NCBI RefSeq assembly: GCF_001758465.1
Contig: NZ_MJIC01000004.1
Coordinates: forward strand, 124,001-188,000
Direction of reading: 5' to 3'
Source: Marisediminitalea lipolytica
Lineage (GTDB): Bacteria > Pseudomonadota > Gammaproteobacteria > Enterobacterales > Alteromonadaceae
DNA length: 64,000 bases
Part shown: positions 46,088-55,096 of the stretch, piece by piece
How the letters are laid out: each line of letters opens with the position of its first letter
Position numbering within the stretch: the first letter of the stretch is position 1
The notes under the pieces: model-generated
Seen by the model: only the letters and a program-made list of their open reading frames with translations
What the model was told of the DNA's origin: nothing
Databases searched by the model: none
Translations under genes and position numbers: made by a program

Positions 46088-47821
46088 CTAGGGAATGAGT
46101 TGCAACTCAGCGTACTCCTTATACAAGGTGTCGCTTTTCATCAGTTCATCGTGTGTGCCGGAGGCGCGCACAGTGCCTTTTTCGAGCACGACAATTCGAT
46201 CGCACATTTGGACTGTCGCCAGACGGTGGGCAATAACCAGGGTAGTACGGCCCTTAATCAAATAGCGAAGCGCTTGCTGCACTTTATGTTCGCTGACTGC
46301 GTCAAGCGCGCTGGTGGCCTCGTCCAGCAATAACACCGGGCGATCGGCCAGAATGGCGCGGGCGATTGCGATACGCTGGCGCTGGCCGCCAGAGAGTTTG
46401 ACCCCGCGTTCACCCAGCTGGGTGTGATAACCCTCGCTTAACTCGTTAATAAAATCATCGGCAAAGGCCTGTTTAGCCGCGTCAATGACCTCCTCTTCAG
46501 AGGCATCGGGGCGACCATAGCGAATGTTATCCATTACCGTGCTGGCAAAAATCACCGGCTCCTGTGGTACCAGTGCAATTTGCTGGCGCAGACTCTCTAA
46601 GGTGAGTTCGGTTATTTTATGCTCATCAAGGCTAATGCTACCGGCCTGAATAGGGTAAAAATACTGGAGTAGCTGAAACAGCGACGATTTACCGGCGCCA
46701 CTGGGGCCAACCAACGCGACACATTCACCTGCGGCGATAGTCAAAGAAAAACGGGTAAATAAGGGATGATTCTTGCTGTAAGCAAAATCCACCTGGTTAA
46801 ATACTATCTCAGGCGGCGTGGTTAATCCCGGCAGGTTTTTTACGCCGCTATTGTTGTTGGCCTGAGTCGCCAGCAATTCCAGCAGGCGCTCACTGGCTCC
46901 TACACCGCGCTGAATGTCACCAAGCACTTCGCTGATAGTGGCAATGCTGCTACCGGCTAATACGGCATAAAACAAGAAGGCGGATAATTGCCCGGCACTG
47001 ATTTGACCGGTCATCACCTGTCGGATCCCCAGCCAGCCAATGGCAATAACAGACACCATGCTTACCAACATGATGACGCCAATTAACATTGAACGATAGT
47101 GAATGCGGGTGGACGCCGCCTGTAAGGCAGAAGTGACTTTGGCGGTAAATTTACGTTGTTCGCTGGCCACCGCATTAAAAGCCTGCACCACCATTATCTC
47201 GTGCAGGGTTTCATCAATTTGTGAGCCCATGTCGGCAATACGGTCCTGACTCTGGCGGGAATAGAGGCGTACTTTTGGCGCGATGAGTTTAAGCGGTACC
47301 AGAATAAATGGCACTGCCAGAAGTACACACAGGGTAAGCATGGGGCTGGTTATGGTCATTAGCACCAGCGCACCAACAAAACCAACCAAAGACCGTAGTG
47401 CCATGGACAGGCTCATTCCAACTACGGTTTGAATCACGCTGGTGTCGTTAGTAAAACGGGATATCACTTCGCCGGTACGGGTCTCGGCAAAAAAGCCCGG
47501 CGGCAGGGTGAGTAAATGGTGGTATACCTGAATGCGAATATCCGCGCTGATACGCTCGCCCAGCCAGGTCATCAGGTAAAAGCGAAAATAAGTGGCCAGG
47601 CAGCCTACAACGGCAAATAAAAATACCCAGCCAATTGCTGCATCAAGACGGCTTATGTTGCCGGCGGTAAGCCCTTCATCGACAGTTAACTTTATGCCCT
47701 GGCCCAGTAATAGCCAGGCACCGGCGGCAATGGTCAGGGCCGCAATGGCAAAAAATACTTTTAACTTGTAAGGGGCCAGTAACTGCGCCAGCCATTTAAG
47801 GACGTCTTTAGTTAAAATCAA
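46088..47821 (-). CDS. ABC exporter, fused transmembrane and ATPase domains
   Basis: The 577-residue half-transporter has six transmembrane helices (about 15-290) and a C-terminal nucleotide-binding domain with Walker A GPSGAGKSS, Q-loop VPQEPVIF, signature LSGGQRQRIAIARAI, Walker B LLLDEATSALD and an H-loop (VIAHRLATV). All catalytic motifs are present. It belongs to the ABCB/MsbA-like group that moves lipids or drugs outward as a homodimer. MsbA itself is usually next to lpxK, which is absent here, so the substrate is unknown. Confidence 0.9.
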   Translation of the reverse strand: MILTKDVLKWLAQLLAPYKLKVFFAIAALTIAAGAWLLLGQGIKLTVDEGLTAGNISRLDAAIGWVFLFAVVGCLATYFRFYLMTWLGERISADIRIQVYHHLLTLPPGFFAETRTGEVISRFTNDTSVIQTVVGMSLSMALRSLVGFVGALVLMTITSPMLTLCVLLAVPFILVPLKLIAPKVRLYSRQSQDRIADMGSQIDETLHEIMVVQAFNAVASEQRKFTAKVTSALQAASTRIHYRSMLIGVIMLVSMVSVIAIGWLGIRQVMTGQISAGQLSAFLFYAVLAGSSIATISEVLGDIQRGVGASERLLELLATQANNNSGVKNLPGLTTPPEIVFNQVDFAYSKNHPLFTRFSLTIAAGECVALVGPSGAGKSSLFQLLQYFYPIQAGSISLDEHKITELTLESLRQQIALVPQEPVIFASTVMDNIRYGRPDASEEEVIDAAKQAFADDFINELSEGYHTQLGERGVKLSGGQRQRIAIARAILADRPVLLLDEATSALDAVSEHKVQQALRYLIKGRTTLVIAHRLATVQMCDRIVVLEKGTVRASGTHDELMKSDTLYKEYAELQLIP

Positions 47822-47960
47822 TGGAAGTACCGTGCAGAGAAAATAAAGTGGTATTATGAAGCAGACGTTTGCTGATGCCCAGTTAAGAAAAGTCAGTAAA
47901 TGTTAATCTTCGACCTCCCGTCATTCCCGCAGCTATCAGGCAATTAATCGCTGATAAGCC

Positions 47961-47988
47961 TTGCAATTTCATAGCGTATACGTATAAT
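47961..47988 (+). promoter_or_regulatory. Sigma-70 promoter of the rpsP operon
   Basis: TTGCAA at 47961-47966 and a perfect TATAAT at 47983-47988 are spaced by 16 bases. The rpsP ATG is 85 bases further on, leaving a leader of about 80 bases. Confidence 0.65.
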
Positions 47989-48073
47989 TCGGCGGCCTTT
48001 CGACCTGGATGTATTTTATTCAGGGTCTGAAAAGGTAAGTTAACGGTAACGCTACAACGAGTTTGAGGCATTT

Positions 48074-48325
48074 ATGGTTACTATTCGTTTACAGCGTGGT
48101 GGCGCCAAAAAGCGTCCATTTTATCAAGTAGTGGTTGCAGACAGCAGCCGTGCAAGAAACGGTCGTTTCATTGAAAACGTCGGTTTCTTCAACCCAACTG
48201 CACAAGGTCAGGCAGAACGTCTGCGTTTAGACCTGGAACGTGTAGAGTACTGGGTTGGTGTTGGCGCAAGCTTATCTGAGCGCGTTAACAGCTTGGTAAA
48301 AGAAGCTAAAAAAGCCGCAGCGTAA
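48074..48325 (+). CDS. rpsP: 30S ribosomal protein S16
   Basis: The 83-residue protein has the S16 N-terminal sequence [20 protein letters not shown] and the downstream segment ENVGFFNP. It is a small-subunit assembly protein. It is the first gene of the conserved rpsP-rimM-trmD-rplS operon, with a GAGG ribosome site 6 bases before the ATG. Confidence 0.98.
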   Translation: MVTIRLQRGGAKKRPFYQVVVADSSRARNGRFIENVGFFNPTAQGQAERLRLDLERVEYWVGVGASLSERVNSLVKEAKKAAA

Positions 48326-48350
48326 GCTGCGCTAATTCTGGTAGGTTTAG

Positions 48351-48872
48351 ATGAGTCAAGCGTCTGACAAAGTGGTTGTTGGCAAAATCGGTGCTTCTTA
48401 CGGAGTGAAAGGTTGGGTCAAAATCAACAGCTATACCGAGGTACCAGAAGGTATTTTCGACTACAGCCCGTGGTTACTGGCTGATGGTAAAGAATACCAG
48501 ATTGACCAGTGGCGCCCGCATGGCAAAGCCATCGTAGCAAAGTTAGTTGGTATTGAGACCCGGGATGATGCCGAGCGCATTAAGAATCTGGATATCAGTA
48601 TCGATACCGAGCAACTTCCTGAACTGGGAGACGATGAGTTTTACTGGCGGGAGCTGAACGGCATGCAGGTAGTAACTACGCAAGGTTACGAGCTGGGTGT
48701 GGTGAAAGAAGTGTTTAACACCGGCGCTAACGACGTGATTCGCGTTAAAGCAAAGGCGAACGACGCTTTTGGTCAGAAAGAAAGACTATTACCGTTTGTA
48801 TTCGACTCTGTCGTACAAACCGTAGATAAAACCGAGCGGGTGATTACGGTTGAATGGGATCCGGGGTTTTAA
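48351..48872 (+). CDS. rimM: Ribosome maturation factor RimM
   Basis: The 173-residue protein has the RimM N-terminal barrel (VVVGKIGASYGVKGWVKINS) and a C-terminal PRC-barrel (about 95-170, FYWRELNGMQVVT). It helps mature the 30S head, binding S19. It lies between rpsP (25 bases upstream) and trmD, whose start follows its stop codon directly. Confidence 0.97.
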   Translation: MSQASDKVVVGKIGASYGVKGWVKINSYTEVPEGIFDYSPWLLADGKEYQIDQWRPHGKAIVAKLVGIETRDDAERIKNLDISIDTEQLPELGDDEFYWRELNGMQVVTTQGYELGVVKEVFNTGANDVIRVKAKANDAFGQKERLLPFVFDSVVQTVDKTERVITVEWDPGF

Positions 48873-49634
48873 GTGACCGCGGAAAAATGGTTCGGCATTA
48901 TCAGTTTGTTTCCTGAAATGTTCGCTCCCTTTACTCAACAAGGAGTAATTGGACGGGCAGTGAAGAACGGCACACTGGCAGTTGAGCACTTTAACCCAAG
49001 AGACTATACACACGATCGTCATCGCACCGTCGATGATCGCCCTTATGGTGGTGGTCCTGGCATGCTGATGATGGTTAAACCGCTAACCGACGCCATTACC
49101 GCAGCCAAACAGGCGGGCGGTGAAAACAGTAAAGTGATTTACCTGTCTCCACAGGGTAAACCGCTGACCCAGGCTGGTGTTATGTCGCTGGCAGCCAACG
49201 ATAAGTTAATCTTGTTGTGTGGCCGTTACGAAGGGGTTGATGAACGCGTGATTGAAAACCACGTTGACGAAGAATGGTCAATTGGTGATTACGTGTTAAG
49301 TGGCGGCGAACTGCCTGCCATGGTAATGATGGACGCAATTGCACGATTAGTGCCGGGTGTACTCGGTCACAGTGATTCAGCAATTGAAGACTCATTTACG
49401 CATGGTTTGCTTGATTGCCCACACTATACCCGCCCTGAAGTACTTGATGGGAAAGCAGTACCCGGTGTGTTACTCAGTGGTGATCACGAAAAAATCAGAC
49501 AGTGGCGATTGCAACAAGCATTGGGTAGAACCTGGTTGCGTCGTCCTGAGTTATTAAACGACCTAGCTCTGACTGAGGAGCAACAACGGTTACTGGAAGC
49601 TTTCCAGGCGTCGTTGCAGCAAGATGACAGTTAA
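48873..49634 (+). CDS. trmD: tRNA (guanine37-N1)-methyltransferase TrmD
   Basis: The 253-residue SPOUT methyltransferase has the trefoil-knot SAM-binding segments ([46 protein letters not shown]). It makes m1G37 in tRNAs to keep the reading frame. The start is GTG at 48873, immediately after the rimM TAA, so translation is probably coupled. The TTG/ATG alternatives further in would remove the conserved N-terminus ([10 protein letters not shown]). Confidence 0.98.
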   Translation: MTAEKWFGIISLFPEMFAPFTQQGVIGRAVKNGTLAVEHFNPRDYTHDRHRTVDDRPYGGGPGMLMMVKPLTDAITAAKQAGGENSKVIYLSPQGKPLTQAGVMSLAANDKLILLCGRYEGVDERVIENHVDEEWSIGDYVLSGGELPAMVMMDAIARLVPGVLGHSDSAIEDSFTHGLLDCPHYTRPEVLDGKAVPGVLLSGDHEKIRQWRLQQALGRTWLRRPELLNDLALTEEQQRLLEAFQASLQQDDS

Positions 49635-49649
49635 CTAGGATGAGAGGAT

Positions 49650-50012
49650 ATGATGAGCAAAGTCAGTCAAGATATCATCAAAAAAATTGAACAAGCACAG
49701 CTTAAAGCTGATGTTCCTGCGTTCGGCCCAGGTGACACAGTTATTGTTAAAGTTCGTGTAACTGAAGGTGACAAAGAGCGTCTTCAGGCATACGAAGGTG
49801 TTGTTATCGCTAAGCGTAACCGTGGTCTTCACTCGTCTTTTACAGTACGTAAAATTTCAAGTGGCGAAGGCGTAGAGCGTGTGTTCCAAACACACAGCCC
49901 GGCGGTATCTTCTATTGAAGTGAAACGTCGCGGTGCAGTTCGTCGCGCCAAGCTTTACTATCTGCGTGAGCGTTCAGGTAAATCTGCACGTATCAAAGAG
50001 AAGCTTAACTAA
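49650..50012 (+). CDS. rplS: 50S ribosomal protein L19
   Basis: The 120-residue protein matches L19 ([40 protein letters not shown]). It lies at the subunit interface. Two adjacent ATG codons (49650 and 49653) follow a GAGAGG site; the second has better spacing. A strong terminator after it closes the four-gene operon. Confidence 0.98.
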   Translation: MMSKVSQDIIKKIEQAQLKADVPAFGPGDTVIVKVRVTEGDKERLQAYEGVVIAKRNRGLHSSFTVRKISSGEGVERVFQTHSPAVSSIEVKRRGAVRRAKLYYLRERSGKSARIKEKLN

Positions 50013-50044
50013 GATTACTAATCCTTGCGTTACTGTTAACTTCG

Positions 50045-50073
50045 AAAAGCCCGCACTTGTTGCGGGCTTTTTT
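50045..50073 (+). terminator. Terminator of the rpsP operon
   Basis: Arms AAAGCCCGCA and TGCGGGCTTT around a 5-base loop are followed by T's, 33 bases after rplS. Confidence 0.93.
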
Positions 50074-50114
50074 GTGGCTTACCATCGGACGATGTTCCTC
50101 AACCCGAATTTATT

Positions 50115-50621
50115 ATGACCCTTCCACAGAATGATATCTGGCATCAGGTATACAGCGGCCAGTGGTACCAGACTCACCATCCGGTGCTTATGCAGGCCCG
50201 TGCAGTAGCTAAAACACTGTGTTGTAAACTGAATCAACTCTCCAGTGCAGACCAGATTGCGCGGAATACATTGCTAAAACAGTTATTACCTCATGTGCAA
50301 ACCATCGAGCTGGGGAATGATTTTGCCTGCGATTACGGGATTAATATTTACGCGTCAGGCAGTCTTTTTCTGGGCAACCAGGTGGTGCTGCTGGATGCAG
50401 CAGCCATTCGCTTTGGTAAGGATGTGAGTGTTGGTGACGGGGTAGTGTTTGCTTCGTTAACTCATCCCCTTGAAGCCGCGCGACGCAAAGCGGGATGGCA
50501 GCAGGCGCGGCCCATTGAAATTGGCGATAACGTGACAATAGGAGAGGGTAGTACCATCTTGCCCGGAGTCGTTATTGCCGCAAATCAGCAACTTGCTCCG
50601 GGTTCAGTGGTTACCCGATAA
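50115..50621 (+). CDS. Maltose/galactoside O-acetyltransferase-like hexapeptide protein
   Basis: The 168-residue protein has a Mac-type N-terminus (MLQARAVAKTL-like helix) followed by left-handed beta-helix hexapeptide repeats (IRFGKDVSVGDGVVF; IEIGDNVTIGEGSTILPGVVI). The catalytic histidine of this family is in SLTHPLE. It would transfer acetyl from acetyl-CoA to a sugar hydroxyl. It is shorter than Maa (about 183-200), mainly at the C-terminus. The substrate is unknown. The frame lies 102 bases after rplS, behind a terminator. Confidence 0.8.
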   Translation: MTLPQNDIWHQVYSGQWYQTHHPVLMQARAVAKTLCCKLNQLSSADQIARNTLLKQLLPHVQTIELGNDFACDYGINIYASGSLFLGNQVVLLDAAAIRFGKDVSVGDGVVFASLTHPLEAARRKAGWQQARPIEIGDNVTIGEGSTILPGVVIAANQQLAPGSVVTR

Positions 50622-50640
50622 GCTCTACAGGTATATGGGG

Positions 50641-51372
50641 TTAAGCTGGCTTGTCATACTGTGTCAGTTTGTTAAACCGAATCATCTCCCTGAGTTCCTT
50701 ACCGTATTCTTCACCACGTTCAGAATAGCTGTTCAGACCGTGGCTTAATTCGATACCCGAAACAGTGGCATTTTTTTCGCGCAACGACTGACGGATGTTC
50801 CTCAGGGTTTTATACGCATCGTGACTATTCAGATTCATCATGTAGCTGGCGACAGAGTCTTTGGGAGAGCGGAAATCAGCCACTTCATGGGCTTTATCCT
50901 GATCGCGATCGTTTGGCACGATGCCGCAACCTTTTACAAAGCACCATTGGCCAAAAAAGTTATTCCCGAGTCTGGCAAAGCGGGAGGTGCCCCAGGCGCT
51001 CTCATTAGCTGCCTGAGCCAGCGCTAAAGACGCTGGTACAATATCAACCCGTCGTAATAACACTTTGCACAGGGATTCTGCCTTGGTATCCGTTTCATCA
51101 ACGCGATATTTTTTAGCCAGGGCGGCCAGTGCTGGTTCGTTATCCGCCTGACATTTCTCCTGCACGGTAGTGCGATCGGCGGCAATCTCAGCGTTCAGTT
51201 CGTGTACGATGGGTTCAAAGTAGCCAAAGAAAGCCTGTTTGCGTTCGGGGCCAGCCGGAAATTCAGAGAAATCAGGCGGTGTGACCCGGCTGAAAAACGA
51301 AAACCACACGACCACTGCAATAAGCAGGGCAGCTAAGAGGGCGGCAATTGTTGTAGTTCTGGTATTGGTCAT
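50641..51372 (-). CDS. Bax-like protein with glucosaminidase domain
   Basis: ATG 51372 has an AGGGA ribosome site and gives 243 residues. An upstream in-frame start at 51453 would add a polar 27-residue stretch with no support. The protein has a signal-anchor helix near residues 8-26 (TIAALLAALLIAVVVWFSFF) and a glucosaminidase-type domain (about 100-225) with SLALAQAANESAWGTSRFA, whose glutamate is the likely catalytic residue, and LGNNFFGQWCFVKGCG. It resembles E. coli Bax. It probably acts on peptidoglycan in the periplasm. It is convergent with the acetyltransferase gene, 19 bases apart. Confidence 0.82.
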   Translation of the reverse strand: MTNTRTTTIAALLAALLIAVVVWFSFFSRVTPPDFSEFPAGPERKQAFFGYFEPIVHELNAEIAADRTTVQEKCQADNEPALAALAKKYRVDETDTKAESLCKVLLRRVDIVPASLALAQAANESAWGTSRFARLGNNFFGQWCFVKGCGIVPNDRDQDKAHEVADFRSPKDSVASYMMNLNSHDAYKTLRNIRQSLREKNATVSGIELSHGLNSYSERGEEYGKELREMIRFNKLTQYDKPA

Positions 51373-51536
51373 TGTTTTCCCTGTGTTAAATTCATCTTTT
51401 GGCAACAAGTTACCGATCGGGTATTTAACCTCGAATGGCCGTGTTGACTGCATGCATAATAAGATAGTCTGCCATTCAGTAAATAGATCAGCTTAATGTA
51501 CAGTCAGTAACATTTTTATAAGAATAAATGAATTTG

Positions 51537-52601
51537 TCAGGATTCGACAGATTGTTGCCGGATTATCTTAAGCAGGCGCTTACAGGTAATATCGCCTAAT
51601 AGCCAGGCGTTGTCGCCGCTGGTATTAGTAAATAAAACGATGACGGTATTGGTACTGGCATCAAAACGGCCAAAACTCAGATAGCCCGGTAACCAGCCAT
51701 CATGACTGCTGACGTACAGCGTGGAATATAAAGCCTGCTCTTGTGCTGTGAGAAGCGAGCCGTTATTGAGTGCTCTGATGAAAGCAGCCACATCCCTGGC
51801 ACTTGCCACCATGGCGCCGGGTGCGCCAGTAAATACCAGGCCTTTTAAATTGGTGTCATCATCTTCTAAGTATCCACTCATCAGGGCCTGCTGGTTTGCC
51901 TGTTGCGCAGAGCCGAAGGTATCTGTCAGTCCCAGCGGCTGCAGAAATTGATGAGCAATATAACGCTGATAGCTGTAGCCAAGGGTTTTATCGATTATGC
52001 TGCCAATAAGCAAATAATTGGTATTCGAATACTGATAATCGGTATCCGGGGCAAAATTGGCCGGTTTATCGTAAATTAACGCCAGACTACGGATTGTGTC
52101 CTGCCCGGCAGCAAAAGGGGCAAGCCAGGGAAAATCAGGCTGGTCAGAGTAATTGGGAATACCACTGCGATGCTGTACCAGCATTCTGAGTGTTATGCTG
52201 TCTGCGTTGGCTATTCTGGCGGCCAACCGGGGTAAATAATCCAGTAAAGTCCGGTCTGGTTGAAGCTGGCCTTGTGCCACTAAGCGGGTCACTGCCGCCG
52301 CCACGTAAAGCTTACTGATGCTGCCAATTTTAAACAAGGCATCAGGAGAGGCGGGCTGCTGAGTGGCTTTATCATGCCATCCTGCCGCTAAAGCGATATC
52401 GGGTATTTCTGAGGGACGATCCACATAAACGATAACACCGTCCAACCCGGCTTCCACGGCGCGGTTAAGTTCTGTTTGCGGGGAGTCAGACAACGGCATC
52501 AGATAAACATAGAGCGCTTGCACCGGGGCAAATACGGCAATACTGACAACCGTTACGATAACGGCGACTATTCTTAAAATGTTGGTCCACTTACGCTGCA
52601 T
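51537..52601 (-). CDS. Serine hydrolase of the class C beta-lactamase family
   Basis: The 354-residue protein has an N-terminal signal or anchor segment (about 10-32). The catalytic SxxK tetrad SISK lies in FKIGSISKLYVAA and the YxN motif YSN in YSNTNYLLIGS. These define the beta-lactamase/D-Ala-D-Ala carboxypeptidase (family S12) fold. A clear KTG/HTG third motif was not found, so it may be an esterase or peptidase and not a resistance enzyme. It is single between bax-like and nupC genes. Confidence 0.82.
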   Translation of the reverse strand: MQRKWTNILRIVAVIVTVVSIAVFAPVQALYVYLMPLSDSPQTELNRAVEAGLDGVIVYVDRPSEIPDIALAAGWHDKATQQPASPDALFKIGSISKLYVAAAVTRLVAQGQLQPDRTLLDYLPRLAARIANADSITLRMLVQHRSGIPNYSDQPDFPWLAPFAAGQDTIRSLALIYDKPANFAPDTDYQYSNTNYLLIGSIIDKTLGYSYQRYIAHQFLQPLGLTDTFGSAQQANQQALMSGYLEDDDTNLKGLVFTGAPGAMVASARDVAAFIRALNNGSLLTAQEQALYSTLYVSSHDGWLPGYLSFGRFDASTNTVIVLFTNTSGDNAWLLGDITCKRLLKIIRQQSVES

Positions 52602-52709
52602 AATAACCGGGGTCTGGGCTCGAATTCTGGCGAATGATCAGACTATGCTACTGCCCGATTGCTAAGCTGGCCAGCACCCTTTAGTAACAAGGTGTGTGAA
52701 CCGTGTGCC

Positions 52710-53945
52710 TTAAAGTAGTAGTGAGAGCTGGTAGCATAGACCGGCAAGAGATGCACTCATCAGGTTGGCTAGTACGCCGGCCAGAATAACTTTAGGACAC
52801 ATGCGGGCTATCAGTGCTTTTTTCTCTGGCAGCATCGCACCCAGTACTCCAATTAATACTGCCGGAGAAGAAAGGTTGGCAAAGCCAGCCAAAGCAATCA
52901 CCGTCACCAGTTGCGTATGCGTGCTTAAGGTGGTTTGAATTTGAGCCAGATTGACATAGGCAACAAATTCGTTGAGCACCAGTTTTTGGCCAAGCAGATT
53001 GCCGACTGGCAGAATCTCTTCAGCAGGCACTCCCAGCAGCCAGGCAAAGGGGGCAAATAAATGGCCAAACAGCCATTCAAGGGTAATCCCTTCTATTCCG
53101 AACCAGCCCAGCAAACCACCCATCATGCCGTTAAACAGAGCGATCAGTGCAATAAATGCCAGCAGCATAGCACCAACGCCAAGAGCCAGCTGTAAACCGC
53201 TGGCGGCGCCTTCGGTAATGGCTTCAATTACAGACGAATGGGTATGCTGATGCAGTACCTTGTCATCAACGGCGTCATCATTTACCGCTGCGGTCTCAGG
53301 ATAAAGCATTTTAGCCATCAACAAACCGCCCGGGGCTGACATAAACGCCGCGGCCAGCAAGTACTCAAGGTTTATACCCATGCCTGCATAGCCGAGCATT
53401 ACGCCACCGGCGATGGAAGCAACACCACCTGTCATCAGGGCAAATAGCTCGGAGTCAGTCATGCCCCTGACATAAGGCCGCATTAATACGAATACGTCGC
53501 TGTTGCCCACAAATATATTGGCGGTGGCAGCCATGGATTCGGTGCGGCTGGTGCCTAACAATGCCTGCAGGCCACCACCAATAACCCGCACAATGCGCTG
53601 CATAATGCCCAGATAATATAACAGTGACATCAGCGCTGACATAAAGACGATAATAGGTAACACCTGGATGGCAAAAATAAAGCCATACTGAGCGTTGGTG
53701 AGTTCGCCAAACAGAAACTGTATACCCTGACCGGCATAATCGAGCACATTACTGACACCTGCCGCTAAAGTTAGCAGCAGTTGACGCCCCGCCGGCACAA
53801 AAAGAATAAACGCGACGATGGCAAGCTGCAGTAAAAAAGCCCCGCTCACTACGCGGAGTCGTATCGCCTTACGATTTGCAGAACTTATCCAGGCGATAAC
53901 AAACAGCAACACAATGCTGCCAAGCAGGGTCACAATAGTGGTCAT
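52710..53945 (-). CDS. nupC: Concentrative nucleoside transporter NupC
   Basis: The protein is a CNT-family symporter of about 411 residues importing nucleosides with H+ or Na+. It has the N-terminal helices and the family segments GNSDVFVLMRPYVRGMTDSELF, MTGGVASIAGGVM and AGFANLSSPAVLIG. I chose ATG 53945 because the CNT fold begins there; the 44-residue extension to 54077 lies inside the upstream nucleoside hydrolase gene. The start is 4 bases after that gene's stop, so the two form one operon: cleavage enzyme first, importer second. Confidence 0.9.
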   Translation of the reverse strand: MTTIVTLLGSIVLLFVIAWISSANRKAIRLRVVSGAFLLQLAIVAFILFVPAGRQLLLTLAAGVSNVLDYAGQGIQFLFGELTNAQYGFIFAIQVLPIIVFMSALMSLLYYLGIMQRIVRVIGGGLQALLGTSRTESMAATANIFVGNSDVFVLMRPYVRGMTDSELFALMTGGVASIAGGVMLGYAGMGINLEYLLAAAFMSAPGGLLMAKMLYPETAAVNDDAVDDKVLHQHTHSSVIEAITEGAASGLQLALGVGAMLLAFIALIALFNGMMGGLLGWFGIEGITLEWLFGHLFAPFAWLLGVPAEEILPVGNLLGQKLVLNEFVAYVNLAQIQTTLSTHTQLVTVIALAGFANLSSPAVLIGVLGAMLPEKKALIARMCPKVILAGVLANLMSASLAGLCYQLSLLL

Positions 53946-53949
53946 CAGG

Positions 53950-54921
53950 TCACTTTTCGGTTTTATCGGCGTCGATAAGACGACGGAAAATATCTTCAAA
54001 CAAACGGTCTCGCTCGATGTAGCGAATTTGTCTGATCGGATGTCGTCGGTCGTCCCGGCTCCAGGTGAGATTATCATTTAACACCGGCGATGCTATTACC
54101 TCACTGCTAAACCACGCCGGTGAAATCAGGTAGCCAATCGTCACGATATCCCAGATTACCTTGCGGGCGGCAAAGGTGATCCAGGGAAACTGCGGTGCCA
54201 GCGTAGCGAGATAATCACCAATCCGACTGGTATTTTGCAGATAATACTGCATTTCGGGTACCGAAGTCGCCATGGTATTGGTAACGCCCATACAGGGAAA
54301 CCAGGTGAGCGCCACCTCGCTGTCGAGTATCACCCGGCTCGCACTGATATCCTGCATCAGATTAAATTCCTCGGTGTCCGGCCAGTCAGGGCTGTGACCA
54401 CCAAGCCAGAGTATATGAATACGCTGAGCGATATCCGGTGCTAACAACAGTGCCGTGGCAATATTGGTTGGCGCACCAATAACAACAACGTGCAGAGTAG
54501 AAGGGGCTTTTCTGGCGCGCTCGATTAAATCTGCAACGGCCGGGTTAGTGACCGGTGTACTGCAATCCTTTAAATAGTTGTTTGCCCCCTGAAAAACCGG
54601 GGGAGGGCTGATTGGCGTTAATAACGACAAGACATGCTGTATTTCGTTGTAACTGCGCAACATGCCATCTTTTGCTTCGGCAACCCGGGTTGGCTGACCA
54701 TCCTGGTTGGCAAAAAAGGCGTTGGTGTAGGGGGCCGCATAGATAGCTTGTAAATCGATACGGTCGGCCCGTAACAACGACCAGGCAATAGTAAACTGAT
54801 CATCAATTTCATTGCCGGCATCACAGTCTATAACCACGGGAACCGGACGATCCGTTGGCACGGTCATTAAATTAAAGCGCTGTTCGTCCGTTAAGCAAAT
54901 CTCTGTTTTATGAGTAAACAC
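53950..54921 (-). CDS. Inosine/uridine-type nucleoside hydrolase
   Basis: The protein of about 305-323 residues cleaves the N-glycosidic bond of nucleosides to base plus ribose. It has the Ca2+-binding aspartate cluster DCDAGNEIDD shortly after the start and a second conserved stretch VVVIGAPTNIATALL. Start choice: GTG 54921 has AGGTG 4 bases upstream; ATG 54867 gives the family's usual N-terminus but has no ribosome site. TTG 54972 would lie inside the predicted operator. It is first in an operon with nupC and divergent from the TonB receptor. No active-site histidine was assigned, so substrate preference is open. Confidence 0.88.
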   Translation of the reverse strand: MFTHKTEICLTDEQRFNLMTVPTDRPVPVVIDCDAGNEIDDQFTIAWSLLRADRIDLQAIYAAPYTNAFFANQDGQPTRVAEAKDGMLRSYNEIQHVLSLLTPISPPPVFQGANNYLKDCSTPVTNPAVADLIERARKAPSTLHVVVIGAPTNIATALLLAPDIAQRIHILWLGGHSPDWPDTEEFNLMQDISASRVILDSEVALTWFPCMGVTNTMATSVPEMQYYLQNTSRIGDYLATLAPQFPWITFAARKVIWDIVTIGYLISPAWFSSEVIASPVLNDNLTWSRDDRRHPIRQIRYIERDRLFEDIFRRLIDADKTEK

Positions 54922-54950
54922 GACACACCTGAGTTGGCAATGATTTAACA

Positions 54951-54972
54951 TTAGATTAAACGTTTCACTCAA
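54951..54972 (-). promoter_or_regulatory. Weaker LacI-type operator before the nucleoside hydrolase
   Basis: On the minus strand the half-site TTGAGTGAAAC matches the perfect operator's half-site TTAAGTGAAAC at 10 of 11 positions, with a central CG; the other half matches at 7 of 11. It lies about 30 bases before the GTG start. It is the likely second target of the LacI protein at 57462-58475. Confidence 0.5.
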
Positions 54973-55029
54973 TTTATCAGCATAAAGGCGGCTTTTCTAG
55001 TGGAAATTTGGCGTTTTTATGTTTGTTTG

Positions 55030-55058
55030 TTGACAATATGATGAAATTTTGAAATAAA
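55030..55058 (+). promoter_or_regulatory. Promoter of the TonB receptor gene
   Basis: A perfect TTGACA at 55030-55035 is followed 17 bases later by AATAAA at 55053-55058 (4 of 6 to TATAAT). The expected start of transcription falls within the palindrome at 55059-55080. Confidence 0.55.
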
Positions 55059-55080
55059 TTAAGTGAAACGATTCACTTAA
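55059..55080. promoter_or_regulatory. Perfect LacI-type operator before the TonB receptor
   Basis: Nine-base arms TTAAGTGAA and TTCACTTAA are separated by ACGA, giving a symmetric site centred on CG as for LacI-family regulators. It sits directly after the -10 hexamer and 16 bases before the receptor ATG. A LacI-family gene follows the receptor gene, which makes it the likely repressor. Confidence 0.75.
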
Positions 55081-55096
55081 CTTGGTACACCATTTC

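Noticed and set aside
54922..54972. Nucleoside hydrolase start at the TTG of 54972
   Set aside because: The codon lies inside the predicted operator and has no ribosome site.
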